Shown here piece by piece: positions 25,287-32,221 of a stretch of 32,221 nt of DNA. The translations under genes and the position numbers were made by a program. Position 1 is the first letter of the stretch. Each line of letters begins with the position of its first letter. Under the pieces are notes generated by a model. That model saw only the letters and a list, made by a program, of their open reading frames with translations. It did not search any database and had not been told where the DNA came from. The DNA is from an uncultured Bacilli bacterium (GTDB taxonomy: Bacteria; Bacillota_I; Bacilli_A; RFN20; CAG-826): NCBI GenBank assembly GCA_944358865.1, contig CALVRV010000016.1, positions 1 through 32,221 of the forward strand, read 5' to 3'.

Positions 25287-25306
25287 TAGTTAGTTATAAC
25301 TAACTT
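25287..25306 (+). promoter_or_regulatory. Upstream palindromic operator of the feo operon
   Basis: The site reads TAGTTAG-TTATAA-CTAACTT; its inner 18 bp (25288-25305) are a perfect palindrome. It lies 5 bp upstream of the -35. The arms and 6-bp centre spacing are the same as in the second site (25345-25364). The form recalls DtxR/MntR-family operators. Confidence 0.8.
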
Positions 25307-25311
25307 TTTTG

Positions 25312-25339
25312 TTTACATTTATTTTAAAAGTATTAATAT
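25312..25339 (+). promoter_or_regulatory. feo promoter
   Basis: TTTACA (25312-25317) and TAATAT (25334-25339) with a 16-bp spacer lie between the two palindromes. This arrangement lets a bound repressor exclude RNA polymerase. Confidence 0.6.
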
Positions 25340-25344
25340 ATATG

Positions 25345-25364
25345 TAGTTAGATAAGACTAACTA
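25345..25364 (+). promoter_or_regulatory. Downstream palindromic operator of the feo operon
   Basis: The site reads TAGTTAG-ATAAGA-CTAACTA, with 7-bp perfect arms. It covers the expected transcription start and touches the AGGAGG SD (25364-25369) of the first feoA. Centre-to-centre distance to the upstream site is 58 bp. Confidence 0.8.
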
Positions 25365-25374
25365 GGAGGTTATT

Positions 25375-25587
25375 ATGCCTATTTCAATTGCGCCATTGAA
25401 TCAAGAATTAACTATTATACGTGTTTCTAATGATCCCAAAATTAAAAAACATTTAGAATCATTAGGAATTGTTATCAATAGTAAAATTACCATTTTAAGT
25501 TCACATCATGGTAATGTCATCATTGCCTTAAAAGAAGGACGTTTAGCTTTAGATAGAAATATTGCTAATTCGATATTTGTTTGTTAG
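25375..25587 (+). CDS. feoA: FeoA-like SH3-fold protein (first copy)
   Basis: A 70-aa protein of FeoA size and pattern: an N-terminal beta strand, the central helix segment KKHLESLGIVINSKITIL (FeoA: RRLxxLGIxxGxxIxVL), and a final strand with GNVIIALKEGRLALDRNIA. FeoA is a small cytosolic partner of the Fe2+ transporter FeoB. A strong AGGAGG SD follows the downstream operator. It is the first gene of the operon. Its central motif is less typical than in the second copy (no Arg pair, Ser before Leu-Gly), so the two FeoA proteins probably have different roles. Confidence 0.85.
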   Translation: MPISIAPLNQELTIIRVSNDPKIKKHLESLGIVINSKITILSSHHGNVIIALKEGRLALDRNIANSIFVC

Positions 25588-25595
25588 GAGGTTAT

Positions 25596-25832
25596 ATGCA
25601 AATTACTTTAGATAAACTAAAGATTAATCAAAAAGGAACAATTGTTGCAGTTAAAGGTCAAGGAGTGACAAGAAGAAGACTTTTTGATATGGGTGTAACA
25701 CCTGGTGCTTTAGTTACTTTGATTAAATTAGCACCTTTAGGTGACCCTTTAGAAATTAATATTCGTAATTATGAGCTTACATTAAGAAAAGATGAAGCAA
25801 AAAATGTCATATTAGAAGTGGAGGATAATTGA
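25596..25832 (+). CDS. feoA: FeoA family protein (second copy)
   Basis: A 78-aa FeoA with the typical core VTRRRLFDMGVTPGALVTLIK followed by APLGDPLEINIRNYELTLRKDEA, the commonest FeoA pattern (key residues Arg-Arg-Leu, Met-Gly, Pro-Gly, Gly-Asp-Pro). The ATG at 25596 is chosen because AGGAGG (25587-25592) lies just before it; the longer frame starts at a TTG before the SD. It lies 8 bp after the first FeoA gene, and its TGA stop is one base from the FeoB start, so the genes are tightly coupled. It is thought to modulate the FeoB GTPase or pore. Confidence 0.92.
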   Translation: MQITLDKLKINQKGTIVAVKGQGVTRRRLFDMGVTPGALVTLIKLAPLGDPLEINIRNYELTLRKDEAKNVILEVEDN

Positions 25833-25833
25833 T

Positions 25834-28194
25834 ATGATACGCGTTGCTTTAGCGGGTAATCCAAATAGCGGTAAAACAACACTTTTTAATTCTTTAACTG
25901 GCTCTACTGCCCATGTTGGTAACTGGCCAGGTGTTACTGTTGATAAAAAAGAAGGAACATATAAAAAAGGAAAAGAGCCAGTTAATATTATTGACTTACC
26001 TGGTATTTATTCTTTATCGCCTTATACTCCAGAAGAAGTTATAGCTAGAAACTATATTATTGATGAAAGACCAGATTGTATTATCAATATTGTTGATGCG
26101 ACAAATCTAGAAAGAAATTTATATCTAACAACACAATTATTAGAAATGGATGTACCTGTTGTTATTGCTTTAAATATGATTGATGTTTTAGATAAAAATA
26201 AAGATAAAATCGATATTAAAGGTTTAGAAAAAGAAATAGGTGTTCCAGTTGTCGCTATTTCAGCTTTAAAAGAAGAAAATCTTACAACTTTAATGGATGA
26301 AGTTATTAATTTTTCTAAAGTTGAGCGTAAAGGCACGACAATTTTAAAAAAATGTAAAGCTTATCCAATTATTGAACATATTCAAAAACAATTAGAAGAT
26401 GACAATTTATTTTCTAGTTTATTTCATGCGATCAAACTAGCGGAAAATGATGAAATTGAAATTAAAATGCATCCAAAACAATATGAATATGTTTTAAAAG
26501 AAAAAGAAAATATTAAAGATCCTATCTTTGAAAATGATTTAGAAGCCATTATTGCTGACGCTAGATATAAATATATTAGTAAACATTTCTCTAGCAAATT
26601 AACTAAATCTGATCGACTCGAAGAAATTAAAGACAAAAATGGCAATTTTGTTAAAAAAGAAAAACGTTCCATTTCTGATCGTATCGATAGAGTTTTAACA
26701 AATCGTGTTTTTGGTATTTTAATATTTGTCGTTATTTTATTTTTTGTTTTCCATCTAACCTTTGGTGAAGATTTATTTTATTTATCAGCCATGGGAGCGT
26801 TTAGCTCATTAGGTGATGAATTTGCTTTAGCAAGTGGTACAACATTTGAAGGAATATTATTTTCTAGTGGTGGTATTCAATCACCAGGTGTTTTCTTACA
26901 AACTGTTGTAATTGGATTTACTGATTGGATTACTGAACTAGTTAGTCAAGGATTAACATCTTTAGGTGCCTATAATTGGGCTGTTGCCTTTATTTGTGAT
27001 GGACTTTTAGCAGGTATTTTCTCTGTATTAAGTTTTCTTCCGCAAATACTATTATTATTCTTATTCTTCTCATTTTTAGAAGATTCTGGATACATGGCTC
27101 GTGTCGCGTTTATTTTAGATCGTATATTTAGAAAATTTGGTGTCTCTGGACGAGCTTTTATGCCTTTAATTATGGGATTTGGTTGTTCTATTCCCGCGAT
27201 GACTAATACAAGAACTTTAGCAACTGAAAAAGAAAGAATCGCTACTGTTAGAGTTATTCCATTTTTCTCTTGTAGCGCAAAACTTCCAATCTTAACTGCA
27301 TGTGCTGGTGCAATTGTTTCATTATTTGGTGTTGGTAACGCTGATTTAATTACTTTAGGTATGTATTTTAGCGGCATAATAATTGCAATTATTGCCTTAT
27401 TATTTATGCGAAATACAACATTAAGAGGTGAGACCCCGCCATTTATTATGGAATTACCGGCATATCATTTACCTCAATTTAAATCTTTAATGATTCATCT
27501 TTGGGATAAAGCAAAACATTTTATTAAAAAAGCTTTCACTATTATTTTAATTAGTAATATCTTAATTTGGTTCTTACAATCATTTACTCCATCTTGGCAA
27601 TATATCGAATATGTTGAAGGGGAAGGATTTTTAACAAGTGTAACCACTAATGATTCAATACTTGCTCAAATTGGTATGATTATTCAACCATTATTTACTC
27701 CATTAGGATTTGGTAGTCAATTAGGATCTTTTGGTTGGGTATTTGCCGTTGGCGCTATTACGGGTTTAATTGCTAAAGAAAATGTTATTGCAACATTTGC
27801 AATGCTTGGTGCAGTAGTGGCTAATGTTATTGATCCATCTACATTACCTGGTTCATTAGAATTATATGAAGGTGCAAGTGATGTTGCCTTAATGATTCAA
27901 GCAACCGGTATTAATATTCCTGGAATTATAGCATTTATTGTCTTTAATATGACAACAATTCCATGTTTTGCCGCAGTAGCGACTGCTAAAGCCGAACTTA
28001 AAAAAGGTACATTAAAAAATACGATTGCTTTCTGGCTAATTACTTCATATATAGCCGCTAGTGCATTCTATTTAATTGGAACATGGTGGTGGACATTATT
28101 TATTTATCTTGCTTTAGCTGCCGGTGTTATTGTTTTTATTTACTTCTATAATAAAAAACATCCTATTAAACCCCAAGGGGCGGCAACGATATGA
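25834..28194 (+). CDS. feoB: Ferrous iron transporter FeoB
   Basis: A 786-aa membrane protein importing Fe2+. The N-terminal G-domain shows G1 GNPNSGKTT (8-16), the switch region NWPGVTVDKKEG, G3 DLPGIYSLSPY and G4 NMID. A GDI-like helical region follows (about 175-280). The membrane part begins near residue 285. It carries the two gate motifs expected in FeoB: GFGCSIPAMTNTRT (about 448-461) with its Cys, and TTIPCFAAVATAKAE (about 706-720). It ends HPIKPQGAATI with a TGA that overlaps the next gene (ATGA). Expression is probably repressed by iron through the palindromes at 25287 and 25345. FeoC is absent; the Cys-rich protein downstream takes its position. Confidence 0.97.
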   Translation: MIRVALAGNPNSGKTTLFNSLTGSTAHVGNWPGVTVDKKEGTYKKGKEPVNIIDLPGIYSLSPYTPEEVIARNYIIDERPDCIINIVDATNLERNLYLTTQLLEMDVPVVIALNMIDVLDKNKDKIDIKGLEKEIGVPVVAISALKEENLTTLMDEVINFSKVERKGTTILKKCKAYPIIEHIQKQLEDDNLFSSLFHAIKLAENDEIEIKMHPKQYEYVLKEKENIKDPIFENDLEAIIADARYKYISKHFSSKLTKSDRLEEIKDKNGNFVKKEKRSISDRIDRVLTNRVFGILIFVVILFFVFHLTFGEDLFYLSAMGAFSSLGDEFALASGTTFEGILFSSGGIQSPGVFLQTVVIGFTDWITELVSQGLTSLGAYNWAVAFICDGLLAGIFSVLSFLPQILLLFLFFSFLEDSGYMARVAFILDRIFRKFGVSGRAFMPLIMGFGCSIPAMTNTRTLATEKERIATVRVIPFFSCSAKLPILTACAGAIVSLFGVGNADLITLGMYFSGIIIAIIALLFMRNTTLRGETPPFIMELPAYHLPQFKSLMIHLWDKAKHFIKKAFTIILISNILIWFLQSFTPSWQYIEYVEGEGFLTSVTTNDSILAQIGMIIQPLFTPLGFGSQLGSFGWVFAVGAITGLIAKENVIATFAMLGAVVANVIDPSTLPGSLELYEGASDVALMIQATGINIPGIIAFIVFNMTTIPCFAAVATAKAELKKGTLKNTIAFWLITSYIAASAFYLIGTWWWTLFIYLALAAGVIVFIYFYNKKHPIKPQGAATI

Positions 28195-28358
28195 TAAATA
28201 TTATTATCGCCATCTTTGGTGTTAGTTTATTTATTGGATTAATTATTTACTTTATTGTTCAAATTAAAGTAAAAAAGAATAATCCTTTTAGTGAATGTGA
28301 TTGTTGTAAAAAGAAAAATATATTAAAACAATATCATAAAAAATATAAAACAAAATAA
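28191..28358 (+). CDS. FeoB-associated Cys-rich membrane protein
   Basis: A 55-aa protein starting MINIIIAIFGVS, with one TM helix (about 2-25) and a Lys-rich cytosolic tail containing CDCC (36-39) after NNPFSE. It fits the small FeoB-associated Cys-rich membrane protein family found after feoB in Firmicutes; the family often has four Cys and here three are visible. Its ATG overlaps the feoB stop (ATGA, 4 bp), so translation is coupled. The role is unknown; Fe2+ handling or a redox link to FeoB is suggested. A terminator follows. Confidence 0.82.
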   Translation: MINIIIAIFGVSLFIGLIIYFIVQIKVKKNNPFSECDCCKKKNILKQYHKKYKTK

Positions 28359-28382
28359 TCTTTCCATCAAATATACTCCTAA

Positions 28383-28414
28383 AAAAAGTCTAACATTTGA
28401 TTGTTAGGCTTTTT
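28383..28414 (+). terminator. Rho-independent terminator of the feo operon
   Basis: A 13-bp stem (28383-28395 with 28402-28414, one G-T pair) encloses a 6-nt loop and has a T-run in its 3' arm. Its 3' arm overlaps the -35 of the next promoter. Confidence 0.85.
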
Positions 28415-28429
28415 AATTTGTATTAAAAT
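28401..28429 (+). promoter_or_regulatory. Promoter of the lipoprotein gene, leaderless
   Basis: TTGTTA (28401-28406) and TAAAAT (28424-28429) are spaced 17 bp apart, and the ATG at 28438 follows the -10 by 8 nt. No SD is present. The -35 lies within the feo terminator stem. Confidence 0.55.
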
Positions 28430-28437
28430 GATATTGC

Positions 28438-29010
28438 ATGAAAAAAGGAAAAAGTATATCTATTTTGTTAATTTGTTTTTCAACTTTATTAAGTGGTTGT
28501 TCTGTTTATAAATTAGAATATACGCCTCAATATAATTATATAAGTAATAATTTTAATGTTATTTTTAAAGATGATTACGCTAGTAAAAATAATTTGGGAA
28601 TCATTAATAGTTACACTAGTTTAGTAAATTATTTATCAACTAGAAATGATTATATTGTTACAAATGATAATACGAGCACAAATTCTTATGCTAGATATTT
28701 TTTAAATCAAATAATAATAGACTATGATGAAACGTTCTTTTTTAATAATTATTTTTTAGTGGCAAATATTATTTATAGCAGTTCATCTATTTATTATTTA
28801 ACTGAATTTAAAGATAATAAAATAATTTATCATCAATATAGTAATAATTATGCTAATACTGATATTGTCGGAACACTTATTTTTACAAAAATTTCATATT
28901 ATGATGTTAATATTAATTCATTTAATTTTGATATAAATAGTCACATATTAAATGATTTACAAATATCCGCTATTGAAAATTTTGCTAATCAGACAACAAA
29001 ATATATTTAA
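28438..29010 (+). CDS. Putative lipoprotein, unknown function
   Basis: A 190-aa protein with a lipoprotein signal (MKKGKSISILLICFSTLLSGC; lipobox LSGC, Cys21). The mature part is Asn-, Tyr- and Ser-rich, beta-strand-like, and has no domain I recognise. It should be anchored outside the membrane. Its ATG lies 8 nt after a -10 box without an SD, so the mRNA is probably leaderless. It is followed by an esterase gene on the same transcript (19 bp gap). Confidence 0.65.
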   Translation: MKKGKSISILLICFSTLLSGCSVYKLEYTPQYNYISNNFNVIFKDDYASKNNLGIINSYTSLVNYLSTRNDYIVTNDNTSTNSYARYFLNQIIIDYDETFFFNNYFLVANIIYSSSSIYYLTEFKDNKIIYHQYSNNYANTDIVGTLIFTKISYYDVNINSFNFDINSHILNDLQISAIENFANQTTKYI

Positions 29011-29029
29011 ATCATTAGGAGTTAAATTT

Positions 29030-29896
29030 ATGAAACCATTAAAACAAATTGGAAATTTTAAACTTTATCGACAAAAACCAAATACCTTAAGTAAAGGCTA
29101 CTTATATATAGGATATGTTAATGTTGATGTTAAAAACGTTGATAAAAAAAGATTAGTGAGAATTTATCTTCCTAGCGATTATGAATTTGATAATCCTAAT
29201 AAAAGATTTCCAGTCATGTATATGATGGACGCTAAAAACTTATTTGATGAATATACATCATATGTTGGAGAATGGCATGTTGATGAAACAATAGAAAATA
29301 GAATTAAAGAAAAGAAAAAATCTTTTATTGTTGTTGGTATTGATTCTGCTAAAAAAGATTTAGATCGTATGGAAGAGATGACACCGTCTTCTAGTCATAT
29401 TACTTATCATAAGAAGACAACGATTTTAGGTTATGCTCAAATTTTAGCGGATTATATGTTTAATGAATTAAAACCATTAATTGATGATTTACTTTTCACT
29501 TTAAAAGATAAAGAAAATACCGCTATTGGCGGATCTTCTATGGGAGGGTTATTTAGCTTTTATTGTGGAATGAAATTTAAAGAAAAAATTGGCTTTTCGC
29601 TGTGTTTTTCTCCTGGTTTCCTAGTTTATCAAAAACAATTTTTCAAAAAAGAATTGAAAAAATATAATTTTAATAAAGACGATTATGGTCGATTTTATTT
29701 CTTTGTTGGAGGTCAAGAATTCGAACATCGTTTTATTGAATTAACATTTTTTACTTTTAATTATTTAACTCATAAAGGGTTTGATAATTATCAGATTAAA
29801 CTTGTTTACGATTCTAATTTGAAACATCACGAATCTTCTTGGGCAAAATATTACCCTGATGGAGTTAGTTATTGGTTAGATGAATATGTTTACTAA
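29030..29896 (+). CDS. Esterase D-like alpha/beta hydrolase
   Basis: A 288-aa hydrolase of the esterase/enterochelin-esterase-like fold. LVRIYLPSDYEFDN and RFPVMYMMDAKNLFDEY (about 42-77) form the early strands and the oxyanion region. The nucleophile elbow is GGSSMGG (167-173, Ser170). FFVGGQEFEH (about 226-235) probably gives the acid, and KHHESSWAKYYPDG near the C-terminus (about 265) the catalytic His. It cleaves ester bonds of an unknown small substrate. There is no signal peptide. The start at ATG 29030 is chosen because TAGGAG (29016-29021) lies before it; the longer frame overlaps the lipoprotein gene. The end overlaps the next gene by 17 bp. Confidence 0.85.
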   Translation: MKPLKQIGNFKLYRQKPNTLSKGYLYIGYVNVDVKNVDKKRLVRIYLPSDYEFDNPNKRFPVMYMMDAKNLFDEYTSYVGEWHVDETIENRIKEKKKSFIVVGIDSAKKDLDRMEEMTPSSSHITYHKKTTILGYAQILADYMFNELKPLIDDLLFTLKDKENTAIGGSSMGGLFSFYCGMKFKEKIGFSLCFSPGFLVYQKQFFKKELKKYNFNKDDYGRFYFFVGGQEFEHRFIELTFFTFNYLTHKGFDNYQIKLVYDSNLKHHESSWAKYYPDGVSYWLDEYVY

Positions 29897-30659
29897 TATT
29901 TTAAAAGCTTTAGAAAATATAACTCCAACAAGAAATTTTAATTTGCTTTATATTATTTTAGATTCTATATTTATTTGCTTATTACTTGGATTACTTATTT
30001 ATCAAAAGAAATATATCACTCTTATATGGGCAATATTTGGTGGCGTTCTTTATTTTTTAGTCGATTATGGTTATTTTTATTGGATTAGTGGATCTAGAGT
30101 AGTAACTGTTAATGGTGTTTCTAGTGAGGCTAATACTGCTTTAGTCTTACTTTGGATGTCACTTAGTTATGGAATTACAAATTTTATTTTTATTTGGCTC
30201 TGTCTTAAAAAAGATAAAAATTTAAAAGAATATTTATTTTTAATTATTATTTGGTGGCTTGTTATTCCTAGTGTTGCTTCTTTAGGTGGAGAAAGTAATA
30301 TTCAAACATTTAGAACTACCGGTGCTTATCATGGTTATATGGCTATCATTTTACTTGTTGGCTATATCGGACTTGCTATTTATAATATCGTAAGCAAAAA
30401 GAAGATGATTAAAATTTTATATTTAAATTTAATCGGTATAAGCGTTCAATTTTGTTGGGAATTTGCGTTATTAATTAATGGTATTAGACCATTAAATGAA
30501 AATTCAATTATGACATTAATAATTAATTCAATAATTGAAACTAATCTTGGTATGCCATATATCTATTTAATATTTGTTCTTGTCTATTCACATTTTAATG
30601 AAGATTTAACAAAAACTGATCATTTTGTTAATCCATGGGAAAAAGAAAAATTAAATTAA
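29880..30659 (+). CDS. Seven-TM integral membrane protein, unknown function
   Basis: A 259-aa protein with seven hydrophobic segments (roughly 19-39, 43-66, 78-105, 112-133, 148-170, 176-200 and 216-236) joined by short loops. I do not recognise a functional motif. Conserved-looking polar spots are YFYWISGSR in the second loop, NTALVLLWMSLSYG and GGESNIQTFRTTG. It overlaps the esterase gene by 17 bp, so it is probably part of that operon. No clear SD precedes either possible Met (29880 or 29886). A small-molecule transporter or sensor is possible, but nothing in the sequence shows it. Confidence 0.6.
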   Translation: MNMFTNILKALENITPTRNFNLLYIILDSIFICLLLGLLIYQKKYITLIWAIFGGVLYFLVDYGYFYWISGSRVVTVNGVSSEANTALVLLWMSLSYGITNFIFIWLCLKKDKNLKEYLFLIIIWWLVIPSVASLGGESNIQTFRTTGAYHGYMAIILLVGYIGLAIYNIVSKKKMIKILYLNLIGISVQFCWEFALLINGIRPLNENSIMTLIINSIIETNLGMPYIYLIFVLVYSHFNEDLTKTDHFVNPWEKEKLN

Positions 30660-30663
30660 TAAA

Positions 30664-31038
30664 TTATTGATAATTTTTTACGTGCTCTTTAATTTTTTGA
30701 TACGTCTCATCACTTAAATCATGCTCAATTAAACAAGCATCTTTTAGGGCTGTTTCTTTATTTACACCAATACTTATTAACCATTTTGATATTGTCTTAT
30801 GTCTTTCATAAATTTTATTTGCAATTTCTTCACCTTGTTTAGTTAATATAATCGCACCATTCTCATCTATGATGATTAATTCTTGTTGTCTTAATTTTTT
30901 AAGTGCGACCGAAACTGAGGCTTTACTAAAATTCATGTCTTTTGCAATATCAATAGCATGAACTTCTTTTGTGTTATGCTTTTCTTGTATCATTAAAATA
31001 CGTTCTAAATAATCTTCTCTAGATTCGTGTTCGTGCAT
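30664..31038 (-). CDS. DtxR/MntR-family metal-dependent repressor
   Basis: A 124-aa repressor without the C-terminal SH3-like domain. The winged helix (about 18-65) shows HAIDIAKDMNFSKASVSVALKKL and TKQGEEIA. Metal-site residues can be matched to the family: Asp and Glu in SREDYLERI (family D8/E11), His in ERHKTISKWL, and the C-terminal ALKDACLIEHDLSDE. There the Cys-x-x-Glu-His order follows iron-type DtxR (Cys102, Glu105, His106) more than MntR (Glu99), which favours Fe2+ sensing. The real start is the ATG at 31038; the longer frame begins at a TTG. It follows the 31041-32027 gene with 2 bp between them, so they share an mRNA. It is the best candidate to bind the twin palindromes in front of feo; that link is inference. 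Confidence 0.88.
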   Translation of the reverse strand: MHEHESREDYLERILMIQEKHNTKEVHAIDIAKDMNFSKASVSVALKKLRQQELIIIDENGAIILTKQGEEIANKIYERHKTISKWLISIGVNKETALKDACLIEHDLSDETYQKIKEHVKNYQ

Positions 31039-31040
31039 AA

Positions 31041-32027
31041 TTACCAATCCAATCCAAAAAATGTTGTAGCAAAGAAGAATTTGCCAAAAACATATTTATT
31101 ACAAGCAGATTCTGTTAAAGTAATGATTTGATTTGTTTCTTCATTATAATCTAAATCCTCACTCATAGCAGGACCTTTTAAAGTTTTATCATATTGATCT
31201 AGATAATAAAGTGGTGCATCATCAAAAAATAAACCACCGGAGTCAGTTTTATTACCGCTGTTGTAATAATAAAAAACTGAATCAGTAAGGCCATAAGAAG
31301 TAGATAAAATAATATCTCCATTTGGTTTAACAGCAAAACCTTGTACTTTATTTCTTATTGAATAGACTTCGATAGGCTTAACTTGACTTCCATCGTTATT
31401 AATAAAATCATTAATATCATATTTTGAACAAATAGCATAATAAGTGCCATCATGTTCTGTCTTATATTCATGATCAGTTACATAGGCACCTCCATCATGA
31501 AATTCTCCAACATATAAAAATTCATCGTTAGTAAAAACATAACTAGCAGCGTTATTAACTTTTATTCCTTCGCCTATATCAATATTTGTTATATCTTTAT
31601 TTAATACATCGTCCAATTCAATAGTAAAAATTCTTTCATCGTTAGCGATAAAAACATGATCACCAGTTGTAGCGACACCTCCAGCATGGCCTTTATAAAG
31701 CTTGCCATTTCTTGTTAATGTAACATATCTAGATTCATTATCGGTGTTTGTTATATATAATCTAGAATTAGTCTTATCAGACATATAACCAGAAATAATA
31801 TAAACATCATTTTCTTCGCTGACGCAAATTCCTTGTGGGACAAAATTGTCATTTAAACCAGGTAGGGTAGCTATATCTTGTTTAACACTATAAAAATCAC
31901 TATAAATTGCGAATTTTAATACACTTAAACCTCCCCAAACAAGACAAAACAAGCCTACTAAAGAACATATAATAATTAGAGGTATTTTATACCATAAACT
32001 TTTTTTTGATTTCTTTTGTTTTTCCAT
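31041..32027 (-). CDS. Membrane-anchored extracellular protein, unknown function
   Basis: A 328-aa protein starting MEKQKKSKKSLWYKIP with one N-terminal TM segment (about 14-40), so the rest should face outside. The large domain has repeated strand patterns (VPQGICVSEENDVYIISGY, AGGVATTGDHVFIANDE, TNDEFLYVGEF, VQGFAVKPNGDIILSTSYG) that suggest a beta-propeller-like fold. I cannot assign a family. The start is moved from 32093 to 32027: the longer frame reads through an AT-rich region that contains the promoter, and Met23 begins the positive N-terminus. Its ATG is 7 nt after an extended -10 (TGC-TATTAT), so the mRNA is probably leaderless. It is cotranscribed with the DtxR-family gene, so it may have a role in surface metal or nutrient handling, which is a guess. 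Confidence 0.65.
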   Translation of the reverse strand: MEKQKKSKKSLWYKIPLIIICSLVGLFCLVWGGLSVLKFAIYSDFYSVKQDIATLPGLNDNFVPQGICVSEENDVYIISGYMSDKTNSRLYITNTDNESRYVTLTRNGKLYKGHAGGVATTGDHVFIANDERIFTIELDDVLNKDITNIDIGEGIKVNNAASYVFTNDEFLYVGEFHDGGAYVTDHEYKTEHDGTYYAICSKYDINDFINNDGSQVKPIEVYSIRNKVQGFAVKPNGDIILSTSYGLTDSVFYYYNSGNKTDSGGLFFDDAPLYYLDQYDKTLKGPAMSEDLDYNEETNQIITLTESACNKYVFGKFFFATTFFGLDW

Positions 32028-32034
32028 ATTATAA

Positions 32035-32043
32035 ATAATAGCA
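32035..32043 (-). promoter_or_regulatory. Extended -10 promoter of the 32027-30664 operon
   Basis: On the minus strand TGC-TATTAT (32043-32035) is followed by 7 bases and the ATG at 32027. There is no SD and no strong -35 (TTAAAA at the expected place). Confidence 0.5.
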
Positions 32044-32149
32044 AAATTAAATAAAAATTTTAATAACAATATTAATTTAAGGTATATAGGCATTAAAATT
32101 GAACCTTATTTATTAAAATGCAATCATTAATTAATATTTTTTACCGTGA

Positions 32150-32207
32150 ATTCTTAAACTAAATTCCGTTTTATACCAAAAAGTCACGATTCTTAGAATA
32201 AATTCCG
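32150..32207. repeat. Imperfect direct repeat, 39-bp period, at window end
   Basis: Two copies of ATTCTTAnAnTAAATTCCG (32150-32168 and 32189-32207) match in 17 of 19 bases at a 39-bp distance, and the sequence continues to the window edge. On the minus strand one open frame reads SEFILRI and then, 13 codons later, TEFSLRI. It may be the start of a longer tandem array beyond the window. The unit is too imperfect to be a CRISPR repeat. The region 32028-32221 holds no gene that I can support. Confidence 0.5.
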
Positions 32208-32221
32208 ATTCGACTATCTAA

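Noticed and set aside
26052-27377. Minus-strand open frames inside feoB
   Set aside because: Antisense shadows of a clearly conserved FeoB; no ribosome binding sites and low-complexity translations.
25830-28194. Possible TGA-as-Trp (Mycoplasma) code
   Set aside because: TGA ends the second feoA and feoB at sensible places, and all long conserved genes use TGG for Trp with no internal TGA. The feoB TGA is followed by TAA, so that case alone is not decisive, but the whole supports the standard code.
32131-32217. Short minus-strand frame of 28 codons at the window end
   Set aside because: It has an in-frame stop at the edge, no start or SD, and is explained by the 39-bp repeat.
1-32221. tRNA, rRNA, insertion sequences, transposase or phage genes
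   Set aside because: No cloverleaf-like sequence, rRNA motif, transposase or integrase frame was seen in reading the window.

Overview
The window is a very AT-rich bacterial segment. It has a Gram-positive look: AGGAGG-type ribosome binding sites, lipobox signal peptides and no outer-membrane genes. Full-length conserved genes (pyk, xylA, feoB) use TGG for Trp, and stops are mostly TAA with a few TAG and two TGA, so the standard bacterial code fits better than the Mycoplasma code. The gene set (pyruvate kinase, xylose isomerase and kinase, sugar ABC uptake, heterodimeric ABC exporter, Feo, Fe-ADH) suggests an uncultured, probably host-associated, fermentative member of the Bacilli/Erysipelotrichia or a walled relative of the Mollicutes. 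The genus cannot be called from sequence alone.

Layout. 1-142: the trailing end of a CRISPR array with 36-bp repeats and 30-bp spacers. Its leader and cas genes lie outside the window. 226-1671: DegV/FakB-type fatty-acid-binding protein plus a hotdog thioesterase. 1702-4483: operon of a stand-alone FakA C-terminal-like domain, a flavin-reductase-like protein and a surface-anchored endonuclease I. 4544-6061: a small membrane protein, a lipoprotein and a ZIP metal transporter. 6070-7636: MerR (AdhR-like) regulator and iron-containing alcohol dehydrogenase. A shared terminator (7647-7690) separates these from the leftward heterodimeric ABC exporter (7703-11435). 11554-14015: a flavin reductase with a PCP_red-like tail, then pyruvate kinase.

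14094-25218 is a sugar locus. It holds a LacI-type regulator, a sugar-phosphate isomerase/epimerase, a Gfo/Idh/MocA oxidoreductase, a lipoprotein sugar-binding protein, a two-domain ABC ATPase, a permease with a very unusual ~290-residue charged coiled-coil tail, xylA, xylB and a terminator. The most likely job is import of xylose or a xylose-containing compound and its conversion to xylulose-5-phosphate. The isomerase and oxidoreductase hint that a second or modified sugar is also handled.

25287-28414 is the ferrous-iron (Feo) operon: two FeoA, FeoB and an overlapping 55-aa Cys-rich membrane protein. Two 20-bp palindromes with identical arms flank its promoter. A short DtxR-family repressor with a DtxR-like Cys-x-x-Glu-His metal motif is encoded nearby (30664-31038, minus strand) and is the obvious candidate to bind them. 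28401-30659 carries a lipoprotein, an esterase-D-like hydrolase and a seven-TM protein. 31041-32027 (minus) is a membrane-anchored extracellular protein of unknown function, cotranscribed with the DtxR regulator. The last bases hold an imperfect 39-bp-period direct repeat that runs to the window edge.

Two general points. At least four genes (5237, 6107, 28438, and 32027 on the minus strand) have a -10 box 6-8 nt before the ATG and no Shine-Dalgarno sequence, which predicts leaderless mRNAs beside many genes with strong SDs. Several gene starts were moved downstream from the longest open frame because that frame begins inside the SD.
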